Origin: Porogramme epimiltina
Taxonomy: Eukaryota; Basidiomycota; Agaricomycetes; Polyporales; Polyporaceae
Assembly: GCA_900155495.1 (NCBI GenBank)
Contig: FTLJ01000662.1
Coordinates: 1 to 34,200 of the forward strand
Length of the DNA stretch: 34,200 nt
Direction of reading: 5' to 3'
Part shown: positions 1 to 9,287 of the stretch, in pieces
Numbering within the stretch: position 1 is the stretch's first letter
How the letters are laid out: every line of letters starts with the position of its first letter
Program-made: the position numbers and the translations under genes
Notes under the pieces: model-generated
Told to the model about the DNA's origin: nothing
The model's database searches: none
Seen by the model: only the letters and a program-made list of their open reading frames with translations

Positions 1-2
1 CC

Positions 3-674
3 GACGGACATGCGGGGGGACGGTGCGGCAGCGGCGGGGTGAGCCGCGGCGCCCGTTTGCCTCTCCCAGTAGCCGCCGTCCCCCTCGGTGGTAAGATAGC
101 TGTGTGCACCACTGGCCATGGTGTGCACGAGCAGCGCAGGATCCGACCCCTCCCCAGGTCGTCCCGCGCCGATGCCGCCCCGAGGAGGGGCGGCGATGTT
201 ATGGTGGAGGGCCGCGGCGGCGTCCGCGCGCCCCCCGCCCCCGCTCCCGCTCCGGCGACCGCCTTCGTCGGTCTGGCTGTTGGAGCGTCGAGGAAGCGGA
301 AGGCCGCGCAGGACGAGGGTATGCGGCCAGACGTGGCTGCTGCCTTTGCCGGGATGCGCGAGCTGAAGAGGCCCAAGGTCGAGGCCTACCAGGCTTACCA
401 GGCCTACCAGGCCTACCTCCCTCTCCAGGTGCCCCCGCCGGCGCCGGTGCCGATGCCGGTGCAGCAGCAGCGGGGGCCTCTGTTCCCTGCGTTCGGCGGC
501 GGGTGGGGCGTCGCGCCTATGGGCCGCGCGCAGCAGGCCGTGGACCCGTGGGGCCACGTCCATGGGCAGCAGTGGATGGCTCGGAGGATGCAGGGCCCGG
601 CGCTGGTTGTCGGGCCTCCGGCGGGCATGGCTATGGGATCGTCGGCGTGCTACGGACGTTCTTCTTGGTGGTAG
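3..674 (+). CDS. Unrecognised basic/proline-rich protein, tandem copy 1 (5' end outside window)
   Basis: The frame is open to the left edge of the window and closes at TAG 672-674, so the start may lie outside. No family is recognised. The protein is Arg-, Pro- and Gly-rich with an NLS-like stretch (RKRKAA, then RELKRPKVE) and a short YQA triplet repeat (about 388-416) followed by a P/Q-rich segment. Copy 2 at 2092-2853 matches it in the same frame: RELKxPKVE and DPWGH are shared, many differences are synonymous, and most indels are multiples of three (the YQA insertion and a VM insertion near 200). This argues for coding, while the biased composition argues for caution. The ends differ: copy 1 stops after SSWW, whereas a frame change near 650 lets copy 2 read on. 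A nuclear role is only a guess from the basic motifs. Confidence 0.42.
   Translation, partial: DGHAGGRCGSGGVSRGARLPLPVAAVPLGGKIAVCTTGHGVHEQRRIRPLPRSSRADAAPRRGGDVMVEGRGGVRAPPAPAPAPATAFVGLAVGASRKRKAAQDEGMRPDVAAAFAGMRELKRPKVEAYQAYQAYQAYLPLQVPPPAPVPMPVQQQRGPLFPAFGGGWGVAPMGRAQQAVDPWGHVHGQQWMARRMQGPALVVGPPAGMAMGSSACYGRSSWW
388..416 (+). repeat. 9-bp coding tandem repeat (Tyr-Gln-Ala)
   Basis: The unit tac-cag-gcY is repeated about three and a half times and encodes YQAYQAYQAY. It is absent from copy 2, where the equivalent position reads a short CIPLHH segment, so it expanded after the duplication or was lost from copy 2. Confidence 0.8.
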
Positions 675-703
675 ACGACTCGCTTCTCGATCACACGGAC
701 ACT

Positions 704-1434
704 TTTCTCTGGCTGTCTCTGTCTCTGTCTCTCTGTCTCGGTCTCGGTCTCTGTCTCGGTCTCTCTGTCTCGGTCTCTGTCTCGGTCTCTCGGTCTGTCT
801 CTCTCTGTCTCTCTCTGTCTCTCTCTGTCTCTCTCTCTATCTCTCTGTCTCTCTTTCGGTCTCTCTCTCTCGGTCTTCCTCTGTCTCTCTCTCGGACTCT
901 CGGTCTTTCGGTCTCTCGGACTCTCGGACTCTCCCGGACTCTCCCTAGGTCTCTCTCTCTCGGTCTCTCGGTCTCTCGGTCTCTCGGTCTCTCGGTCTGT
1001 CTCTCTCTGTCTCTCTCTCTATCTCTCGGTCTCTTTCTCGGTCTCTCTCTCTCGGTCTTCCTCTGTCTCTCTCTCGAACTCTCGGACCCTCCCGGACTCT
1101 CCCTAGGTCTCTCTCTCTCGGTCTCTCTCTCTCGGTCTCTCTCTCTCGGTCTCTCTCTCGGTCTCTCGGTCTCTCGGTCTCTCGGTCTGTCTCTCTCTCG
1201 GTCTCTCGGCCTGTCTCGCTCTCGGTCTGTCTCTCTCTGTCTCTCTCTCTGTCTCTCTCGGTCTCTCTCTCGGTCTCTCCCGGTCTCTCTCCCGGTCTCT
1301 CTCCCGGTCTCTCTCCCGGTCTCTCTGTCTCTCTGTCTCTCTGTCTCTCTGTCTCTCTGTCTCTCTGTCTCTCTGTCTCTGTCTCTGTCTCTCTCGGTCT
1401 CTCTCTCAGTCTCTCTCTCAATCTCTCTCTCGGT
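704..1434. repeat. ~730-bp CT-rich microsatellite/minisatellite array
   Basis: Nearly the whole stretch is built from CTCT, CTCTGT and CTCTCGGT blocks on the plus strand. Sub-arrays differ: a 12-bp unit ctctctcccggt at about 1281-1320, a ctctgtct unit at about 1321-1380, and two longer related blocks (about 835-950 and 1015-1108), each ending in ccctaggtctct. Long reading frames exist through it on both strands (Ser/Leu-rich on plus, Arg/Glu/Asp-rich on minus), but these are by-products of the repeat. The flanks continue the homology with copy 2, which has no array at the same point (about 2746-2752). Confidence 0.97.
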
Positions 1435-2091
1435 CGGGCTTGTATAATGTTTGGACTCTTCGGATATCTGGATCGGACTTGGAACGGACCGCTTAGTATA
1501 TACCCCTACTTTACACCAGGACAGTGTCGGACTCGGGATCGGATTTCGAACTATTGGCTTAGGGGTACCGCTTCTTTCGGTGACTAGGTACATGTCGTGG
1601 GGTCCGAGTCTGACGGCGGATACGGACTGCAGTCTCTGTCAAGTGTCACCTGTATCGGACCGGTGTGCTCCCTTTGGCGTAGTAGTACCATCGCTTCCTT
1701 TGCTGTCGTGTTGTTGACCCGTGACTGTATATGATAGTTCCTCTCGATGCGAACACTCTTGCTGGCTTCGCTGGGTCTCCGCAGCCCTCCAAGCCCAGTC
1801 CTCGTCGAAGTTCGAGACGGTTGACAATTTAAGCGCCTGAGTAATCGAGAACAAGGGTCAAGTTGACCGGGTGACTATAATACAGAGATAAGAAGTGACG
1901 AGTAGCGTAAGATGGGTAGCGCGAGGAGCAATACGAGACAAATACACGGCCTGAAGTGGCTTCGCAATTCAGGTCTGAGTGAAAGAGGCGAGCAGGAAAA
2001 ACAGCTGACAATCCAAATCCACCTACGCGCCCTCGCCAGCAACCGGGTTCTCCTCGTCCTTGTGTAGTAAGCGTACCCCCCGGACGTGGAC
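1435..2091. other. Spacer between tandem copies
   Basis: The first ~230 bp (to about 1660) is still homologous to the 3' flank of copy 2 (2753-2955); shared words include cttggaacggac and ctgtcaagtgt. From about 1670 to 2090 nothing is recognised. Presumed 3' region of copy 1 and promoter of copy 2. Confidence 0.6.
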
Positions 2092-2853
2092 ATGGCCGAC
2101 GCAACCCAGGACAGTGCCGATGGATATTCAGGGGGATGGTGCGGCAGCGGTGGGGTGAGCGGCAGCGCCCGTTTCCCCTTCCCCCTAGCCACCCCCCTCA
2201 GTAGTAAGATAGCTTCTGCGAGCACCGCTGGTGTGCGCGAGCAGCGCAGGATTCTTCCCCTCCCCAGAACGACCCGACCTGATGCCGCTCGTCGGAGGTG
2301 TGGCGATGTGGAGGGCCGCGGCGGCGTCCGCGAGCGCCCAACGCTGACGACCGCCCTCGTCAGTCTGGCTGTAGGCGGGTTGAGGAAGCGTAGGGCCGCG
2401 ACCGACGAAGGCCCACAGCCAGACGTGACCGCTGCATTCGTCGAGATCCGCGAGCTGAAGATGCCCAAGGTCGAGACTTGCATCCCCCTCCACCATGTGC
2501 CACCTCCCGTGCAGCAGCCGCGCGGCGCGCCTTTGTTGCCCCCGTTTTACGGGTGGGATGTTGCGACTATGAGCCGCCCACAGCAGGTCGTAGATCCTTG
2601 GGGTCACCTCCAGGGGCAGGAGCGGCCGGCTCGGAGGCTGCAGGGGCCGGCGGTGGTCGTCGCCCCTCAAACAAACGAGACCGTCGCCAGTTTACACACG
2701 TCCCATTTGGTGGTAGACCATTCGCTTCTCGATTGCACAAGATCTTTTTCTGGGCTTGTATGTATGTTTGGACCTTGGTTCGGACTTGGAACGGACTGCA
2801 TAGATACCTTTACTCTACATCAGGAAAACATTAGATACAGAATCAGATATTGA
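2092..2853 (+). CDS. Unrecognised basic/proline-rich protein, tandem copy 2
   Basis: Predicted 253-residue protein starting at ATG 2092; an in-frame GTG at 2086 is not needed. It is the paralogue of the 3-674 reading frame: both share the Gly-rich N-terminus, EQRRI, the RKRRAA..DEG..PDV..AAF block, RELKxPKVE, and a P/Q-rich stretch ending in DPWGH. The C-terminal ~45 residues (from about 2700) lie in DNA that is 3' of the stop codon in copy 1, so the tail is either a gain by frameshift or an over-extension. No domain, signal peptide or membrane segment is seen. Coding support comes only from the frame-preserving divergence between the copies. Confidence 0.48.
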   Translation: MADATQDSADGYSGGWCGSGGVSGSARFPFPLATPLSSKIASASTAGVREQRRILPLPRTTRPDAARRRCGDVEGRGGVRERPTLTTALVSLAVGGLRKRRAATDEGPQPDVTAAFVEIRELKMPKVETCIPLHHVPPPVQQPRGAPLLPPFYGWDVATMSRPQQVVDPWGHLQGQERPARRLQGPAVVVAPQTNETVASLHTSHLVVDHSLLDCTRSFSGLVCMFGPWFGLGTDCIDTFTLHQENIRYRIRY

Positions 2854-3347
2854 ACTACTAGCTCATTCCTCACCGTCTCTTTACGTACAAGTCATGGCTT
2901 GCCTGACAACGAATATGGACTCCGGTCTGTCAAGTGTAACGACCAGATGGTTGCTCCCGTCAGCGCGTGTATCATTGTTTACTCTCTCCCATATTGTTGA
3001 TCTGTTAGATGCTATACCCACCCTTTTTTTGTCATTTTCATGACTCGCTAGTTGCAAATAACGAGGTTGAGTTTCTACCTGTTTATATCGGCGTCGTTTC
3101 CAAGTGAATAACATCCCGACACTATCAATGCGTGTCCACCCCGGTGTACGCCCGTCAACAGATTGTTGTGGGCGTTCAAGGGATTCTTATGCAGTTACCC
3201 ACACAGCCGTCACTCGTCGTCAGACATCACCTGTTCGAACCGGTCGATTCAGTGACAACGAGGATACAAGTAAGCGCAGCGAGAATATAAAGAATATAAA
3301 CGAACACATGGCCTAACGACGCGATATCACCACCTCCTCATGCCCTT
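2854..3347. other. Intergenic, no gene seen
   Basis: Positions 2854-2955 are the tail of the tandem duplication. The rest shows no convincing reading frame or repeat. It separates the plus-strand tandem gene from the 3' end of the minus-strand gene at 3348. Confidence 0.6.
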
Positions 3348-4267
3348 TCAACGCTGACGCTCCTGTTGGATTCGGGAAATCTCTGCAGCCGTCCGAGCGC
3401 AGTGCTCGTTGAGGACACCTATATTAGTTCTGAGGCCATCAAACTGTGTCTCGCACAACAGCGCAAGCCCTTGAAACTGTGAATGGATCTTGTCCAGAAG
3501 TTCTTCTAGGCGGCTCTCCCGTTCCTGCAGCTCTGCGAACTTGCGGGTGAGGTCGTCATCAAGCTTCTGTCTTTCGCGAGATATCTTGGTGTCAACCCAA
3601 GCTGGCGGGGTTCGAGTGTCAGCGATTTCAGAAGCTCGAGTCACTTCATCAAAACAGTACATGCCAGTCGTAAGCGACTCGCTCTGCGAAGAGGCGAGAG
3701 ACATTTCAGTGTCTGTTCTAACGAGACGATTCGCGCCGTGAGGTCTGGGTAGATCATTCGCGGGCTGAGTAAAGCCCTCTTGAAGCTGGCTATACGGATC
3801 TGAAAACGATCCACACGGAGGAAGGGAGTCGGTAGGTAGTTGCTGGGACGAGAATAACGTGTGATCGTCGTCCCAAGACGTCGAGGGCAAACGCTCGTTC
3901 TGCGACATGGTTGGTGTTCTTGAACCCGTCGACAAGTCATCTATGCTTGAAAACGCCATGCTATCCTGTGAATACCTGAGTACGGGTAAGTATTTGAGCC
4001 CTCCGCCCTTCCTTGGGGGTAGGATTGACATACATGTCATCATCGTACCCAGACGAGTCTGAAGACTGAGAGTATCCCTCTTGATAATCGCTGATGGGGG
4101 TGGCGACGAAGTCCGGTTTGAGAAGCCTTGCATTAAGCAGGAGTGTTGACTACATACCAATCGTACGAGCCGCGGGGCTGCGTCGAGGGTGGACAGCCAT
4201 CGGTCACGATCTGGCTTGTAGGTACAGAAAAGCTCTGCCCCTGAGAGCAGTAATATTGTGATGTCAT
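3348..4267 (-). CDS. Hypothetical coiled-coil protein (3 exons)
   Basis: The model is complement(3348..3975, 4034..4090, 4158..4267), 264 residues. Both introns (58 and 67 nt) begin GTATGT, end CAG and keep frame; without splicing the frame reads into implausible sequence. The N-terminal half is Ser/Thr/Gln/Asp-rich and looks disordered (SSDSSGYDDDMYSQDS). The last ~90 residues, from about DTKISRERQKL, form an amphipathic coiled coil rich in Glu/Arg/Leu (RKFAELQERESRLEELL). No catalytic motif, signal peptide or membrane span is seen and the family is not recognised. A scaffold or assembly role would be inference from the coiled coil. A TATA-like box lies about 90 nt upstream. Confidence 0.75.
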
Positions 4268-4353
4268 GCTCTGTGTGAGTGTGGGCGGGGGTGCGGTGGG
4301 CGGTGGGCGGTAGAAGGCGGATGAACGAACTGAGCTCGTCTCTCTCGGCAGTC

Positions 4354-4361
4354 CTTATATA
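4354..4361 (-). promoter_or_regulatory. TATA-like box of the 3348-4267 gene
   Basis: TATATAAG on the minus strand, 87-94 nt upstream of the ATG at 4267. The position suits a fungal core promoter; function is inferred. Confidence 0.5.
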
Positions 4362-4520
4362 GGCGAGAAGGGATCGAGAGAATAGATAGGTCTTGGACCA
4401 ACAAGTGATACGACCTATTTGTTGGCTTTGTGTACCCTTTGTAGTCTCTGTGGCATCTAAGGTCTTTCCGACCGGCATCAATAATAAGAGCATCGTGGAG
4501 ACAAAAGACAAGAAGGCACC

Positions 4521-4881
4521 TCAACCTATCGACCAGTACTTAAATACGACAACACCCGCCAGCATCCAGGGCGGGTTGGTGGCGCCTCGGCCCTGGATGC
4601 TTCTGCAGTACATGATGTCGCAACAACAGGCTGAGTCGAGCTTTGTTGAGCTCATAGCACGAGCACCAGATTGACCAGCAGCCGTTCGTTTTTCCCGTCT
4701 GAAGGCTTGAGATAGTTGCTGCTTTTGGAGGTAGCGGTTGCGCGCTGGAAGTGCTGGTGATGTGGGCGACGGCTGGGGAGGCCCAGGCGTGTAAGCGCTG
4801 ACAGAGATAGGGCACGTGGATCTCGATCTCGGGGGATGCCGGTTTGTTCCCCGAGTCCTCGATGATTTTGAAAGAGAACAT
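4521..4881 (-). CDS. Possible small Cys-containing hypothetical protein
   Basis: ATG at 4881 opens MFSFKIIEDSGNKPASPEIEIH. An unspliced reading gives 113 residues. A 43-nt intron (4773..4815; weak GTGCCC donor, good CTTAC branch and CCCCAG acceptor) moves into a better-looking frame with a basic RREKRTAAG stretch and the cluster SACCCDIMYC, giving 105 residues and stop at 4521. The family is not recognised. The short intron and poor donor leave the model uncertain; the ORF could also be chance. Confidence 0.33.
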
Positions 4882-5511
4882 GACTGCATCATATTTCTCA
4901 CTCTATTAGTATAGTAAGTTCGTTTCATAAGGACCAAGGTATACACAAGCCGTCTCGGCCTCGAATTGTTTCCGCATCGGTCTCCCTACTTCAATCCATT
5001 TGATTCAAGGTGGATGGACTTAATCCGCTGCGGGCGAAGAAGGTAACGTTGCCCTAGCGAACGACGGAGTTGTGCGTCCATCATCATTCAATGACACAGC
5101 CAGCCGGCGTGGTTGCATCTGTCACCCCGGTCTCTCCCGTACAAACGGCGAGATTAATTTTGGGAGAATAAAACCCAGGTGATGTTGAAGTGCGACGATG
5201 TCTCAATGCTTCATCTTCAGACGCGGTCTCACAGCGCCCTCGGGATCCCATCACTTTAGGCTGGTCGCCGAGCATACCTCAAGTTCCTTGACCACGCTGT
5301 CAGACTGTGCTCTCCCTTAAGCATTCCTTCGCGCTGTCGATACTTCTTCCGCCACCTTGAAGCTGTACTGGTGGACAGCCTTTCCTGCGTGTGGCACCGT
5401 TTCTGCGGCGGCGTTCGTACTTGCTCCGGGACCTCATCGCCTGCTCACACGCCCCCCCTGCAAGTTGCCACCTGAACGTCCTCGTTTGAGTGCTGTATAC
5501 CCTCTTTGACT
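4882..5511. other. Intergenic, divergent promoter region
   Basis: About 630 bp between the minus-strand candidate at 4881 and the plus-strand gene a at 5512. No convincing gene or repeat is seen; the reading frames here are short and unlike any family. Confidence 0.6.
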
Positions 5512-7266
5512 ATGTTTAGGCTGGCTGGGTCGTCCTCTACGCTTCTTGTTCTTTCCCTCCTCCATCGACACGCTTGGGCCGACCTTACTTCAACATGCGC
5601 GTCGGGACAGCTGGACTGGTACACTAGTATCGTTGGGGAGACCCCATGTGAGTTCCTCTGCACCGGGACATTCTTATATACCCCACCCGTCCTGATGAGC
5701 ATTCTTCAGGCGCAACCTATCAGCAACTACGGCGGGTATGTAACCCCGATTGTAAGTGGGGCGTCGTATTGACCATGCAGAATACTTCTCTAACGATATC
5801 GAACCTTTATGCGGGCCAGTTAAAGTGCACCCATTCCGTCAAAAGATTCCGGGGGATCAATGCAACGATGGCTACTGTGAGTAGAGGTTTTCGTAACGGG
5901 ACATCCAGTAAGAGACTCATCTTCTTGTAGTCTCTTGTTGCTGTAATTCGATCGCGTTTCAGTTGAGTATGCTATGTCTGAAGTGAGTGGTAGTCGCTTG
6001 AGCTCTTTCCCCCCTCCCATTTACTTTTGTTCTTGTAGCTGTCAACGGCAAAACCTGTCCGATTCTGGTATCGATGCTAGTATGTCCCTTTTCACTACCT
6101 ACAAACCTCCTGAACAGAATGACCGATGTTCCTCCTTAGAGCCAGGGACATACGGAGCTTATCTGGGTAGTTGCTCTGACAGCCAAACCGGCAACATGTC
6201 AGTCATTCGAGATTTATTGATACGACATAGTGCCCACATACCTCACACACAGGTTCCCCAATAACGTGGAACGCAACGTGTGCGACGCACAGGTTTCGCT
6301 CGGTGGCTTCTTGTTCAGTGAATTGTTGGATGGTTCGTGGTATGTTCCGGAGTTGGTTTCTTTTCAAGAACTCCCTGCTTATCCATGATATCCTATAGGT
6401 CTTAGTATGTCGAGATTTCTCGTGATTCCAAATTCCCGAGGTACTCACCACAGAAAAGTGCGCAGACAAGGGGGGATGCAGAACAAGAACAGGCTACAAA
6501 CAGCACCTTAAACACATGCAAGAGCCTGTCTTCTCCCTCTGACTCTGTCGTGCCATCATATGTCATCCCGTCTAACACTGGTACTTTCAACGTTGCACCC
6601 CAGACGGTAATTGTTTCACAGAGATCCGTAGTGTCGTGACCCGCTCACCTCCACCCGTACTCTGTCGGCGCAGACATCGACCTCAGAAGCTGGGGGAAAT
6701 GGGGGTTCCGGTAGCGAAGATAATGCTTCCAAGGCGACCGTACCCGCGGCGGGTACAGTCGCGGGTATTGTCATCGGTCTCGTAGCCTTCATCGGTCTCG
6801 GAGGTTTCGCCTTCTGGTATATGCGCCGCCAGCGCCGCCAGACACGGCTTGCCACGCAGTCTTTCCGCGAAAAGGCTATCCGGTCCCGCCCCGAGATCCC
6901 CCACATCAATGTTTCTTCTCCTCGACGAGGTGCGCCAAGCCTTACGGGTTTTGTCTTCAGCATGTAATTCCACGCTAAATACATTGCTCTGCAGCCACAT
7001 TCCTCCCTCGCTTCCTCTCGTCCAACAGCCCAGTCGACACACTCCCTACTCCCTACTCCCCCGGGGCCGGTCAAGTCACATTCCGCCCCGAAGCAATGAT
7101 GAGACCGCCCCAACGCCGTCCCCGGCCTCATAGTCGACTTCGCCCGACACAGTGGGACGCAGCGTCACGCGACGACTCTCGCGTTGCTGAGACAATTGAC
7201 GAGTCGCCTGATCCACATATGCCCATGGAACCTTTGAGGTTAGAGGAGAAGGAGAAGAAGGGGTAG
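5512..7266 (+). CDS. Receptor-like Cys-rich single-TM protein, family member a (10 exons)
   Basis: Model: 5512..5647, 5710..5751, 5820..5876, 5931..5982, 6039..6079, 6140..6197, 6253..6339, 6441..6606, 6674..6929, 6995..7266; 388 residues. Order: signal peptide (about 1-24); ectodomain with CASGQLDWYTSIVGETPC, ATYQQLRRVCNPD, PGDQC, CCCNSIAFQLSMLC and NCQ; TYGAYLGSC; NVCDAQ; DGSW; a short Gly/Ser linker; TM about 239-262; basic stop-transfer RRQRRQ; cytosolic tail ending LEEKEKKG. Genes b, c and d share this layout, and exons 2-4 are 42, 57 and 52 nt in a, b and c. The architecture is common among uncharacterised Agaricomycete proteins; a surface-sensing role is inference. The acceptor at 6440 (GAG) and donor at 6930 (GTGCGC) are the least certain boundaries. 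Confidence 0.85.
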
Positions 7267-7828
7267 CTGTGTCCTGTCGGTCCCTGCCAATCGAGGGTGA
7301 TGGGCTGCTATTTTGTATTATCATAACATGTATAAATATCCTCCACTTCCATTCTATCGTCTACAGAGGAGCAGGATAGAGCCACTGTGCCCTCGACTCT
7401 TAAAGTCTGAAAGAGGGAGGGGCGTGAAGGTGAAGAGTAGCCGGATCGACTGTGCAGCCCTATGCCCGGTTCTCGGGAGACACGGTCCGGCGACAAGCAC
7501 GCCGTGAAGTGTCACTGAAGTCGCCAGCGCGCTTTGATGCCTTACAACCACATTCCTGAGCCGCTGCCGGGCCTCGTCTTCCTACACAGTTGTGCTTAGT
7601 TCCCCCCTGCCTTGACGCTTCATGTACAGAACTCGAGACAATCTACCCGCCGAAGGTGTCTCTTATGGCTTCCAGTCAGGTGGCCATTCGCGGCTGTCCG
7701 ACGGGTGTTCCGCAAATCCCACCAGCCGGCACGGGATCTCCGAAACAATGCACAAGATGGCCCGTTGCAACCCACTGTTCTCTTAAGAGAGTGCCTACAG
7801 GCCCGCCACGTCCATCCTAATCTTCCCT
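7267..7828. other. Intergenic, no gene seen
   Basis: Lies between the stop of gene a and the aldolase start. Small frames at 7590-7992 are the aldolase 5' region and shadows. No TATA box or repeat stands out. Confidence 0.55.
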
Positions 7829-9027
7829 ATGACACTCGAGGAAAATCGCACGCTTGCCATCCTACGAAAGGCGGAGAACGAGGGATACGGGATTCTGGCG
7901 CAAACATGGTGAGTGATGTTCTGGTCCCACTGAACGCATTCTTTCTGACACTATCGCATACGCCACAAGCTATGATGCTAATTGTGTCATAGGCCTCGTT
8001 CGTGCAGCGGAGCGTTGTCGTAGCCCAGCAATCATCCAAATGTTCCCCGTTACCCTTGCATATGGCAAGGGTCCCTGGTTGCAGTTCTGCCTGAACGCGT
8101 ACGTTCCTTTTCACCTGTGGTTTCATGTCAAGTAGGTCTCAGGCTACCCCGCAGCGCACATCAAGCTTCCGTCCCCATCGCCGTGCATCTAGACCATGCC
8201 ACTGACCCGGAGCACCTCGAACTCGCGCTATCCTTGGCCGAGCAAGGCATTGCGTTTGACAGCATCATGGCTGATGCTAGCCATGCTGAAGTGAGCTCCA
8301 CCAAACGGCCTGCGAGCAAACCCGCTACTTACAAGTACTCATGTCTCACTTAGACAGATGAAGAGAACATCGCGCTCGCGCGTCCGTATGTCGAGCGAGC
8401 GATGAGGTGCGGCGTTGCTGTGGAGGTGGAGCTCGGACGACTTGAGGGTGGGGAAGCCGGCCTGCGGATGATATCAGATGCGAAGTTGACGAGGCCGGAG
8501 AAGGCGACTGCATTCATGGAGGGGTAAGTCCATCCATACGTCATCGCACATCGCCTCAACAGAGAATGGACTGTAGGACCGGAGCGATCATCCTTGCACC
8601 AAGCATCGGCAACTTGCACGGTTCATACATCAACCCGCCCAACTTCAGGCAGGACATGTGGGTGCACAACAAGGAGGCTTGAGGATCCTGCTAACGATTC
8701 GTCTAGCCTCCAAGACTTGCAGAAGACATTCAAGGGCACCATTCCCCTCTGCCTTCATGGCACGGATGAGCTGCCAGATGAGTTGTTCACGGAATGTATC
8801 AAGAACGGCATATCGAAGGTAAGCCCGTCCACGTATTCGTGAATTATTAACCTCATTAGCCCATCCAGATAAACGTAAACAGCTGGGGGCGTGACCCTTA
8901 CGCCAAACGCCTGTCCGAAGCCTTGGCAAGCAAACCGTTCCCTGACGCTGTGGAAGATGCGACGAAAGTATTCGAGGGCGTTTGCGAGAGGTTCTTTCAT
9001 GTTTTCGGATCCGCTGGGAAGGCTTGA
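7829..9027 (+). CDS. Class II (metal-dependent) fructose-bisphosphate aldolase-family protein (7 exons)
   Basis: Model: 7829..7908, 7970..8098, 8155..8290, 8354..8523, 8577..8657, 8707..8818, 8869..9027; 288 residues, normal for the GatY/KbaY/Fba class. The class II hallmarks are present: HLDHATD (metal His and catalytic Asp region), DASHAE, EVELGRLEGGEAG, NLHGSY and CLHGTDELPD (metal His residues), then NVNSW. The expected reaction is Zn-dependent retro-aldol cleavage of a ketose phosphate in the cytosol. The phosphate-site motifs (HGTD, NVNSW) deviate from textbook glycolytic Fba, so the substrate may be another sugar phosphate. It sits 260 bp upstream of the DenD-like gene on the same strand, which suggests a shared sugar-acid pathway. 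All six introns are 49-63 nt. Confidence 0.92.
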
Positions 9028-9200
9028 ATGGGATTTATATGGCTATTTCAGTCGATGCAGCCCTAATTAGTGTCTCAACATCAAGTTTGAGGAGAGCGAG
9101 GCGGCCCGAACAAGTGCACGTGCCAAATACCCTAGGCAAAGAAGCTCCGCGAGGGCATCCGTCCCCCGTCCACGAGACTCCCGGGGACACCACACGGGGG

Positions 9201-9210
9201 TATTTATAAA
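9201..9210 (+). promoter_or_regulatory. TATA-like box of the DenD-like gene
   Basis: TATTTATAAA about 80 nt before the ATG at 9288. The rest of the 260-bp aldolase-DenD spacer shows nothing else recognisable. Confidence 0.5.
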
Positions 9211-9287
9211 GGGCACCCTGGGAACGATCCCCAGCACACTCTGAAACGCAAGTACAGTGTGTATCTGACAGTGCACGTCCAAGGGAC

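Noticed and set aside
704..1434. CRISPR-like or centromeric array
   Set aside because: Short simple-sequence units without unique spacers; a microsatellite explains it.
104..1447. 447-residue plus-strand frame running through the CT array (Ser/Leu/Gly repeats)
   Set aside because: Produced by the microsatellite; overlaps the better-supported frame 3-674 and has no counterpart in copy 2.
691..1593. 300-residue minus-strand frame of Arg-Glu/Arg-Asp repeats resembling RE-rich splicing proteins
   Set aside because: It is the reverse strand of the CT array; stop-free only because the repeat unit lacks stops.
4399..4425. Inverted repeat CCAACAA...TTGTTGG as an operator or terminator
   Set aside because: Only 7-bp arms and no supporting context in a fungal genome.
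3348..4511. Unspliced 387-residue reading of the coiled-coil gene
   Set aside because: Its N-terminal half reads through two good GTATGT...CAG introns and the promoter; the spliced 264-residue model fits phase and composition better.
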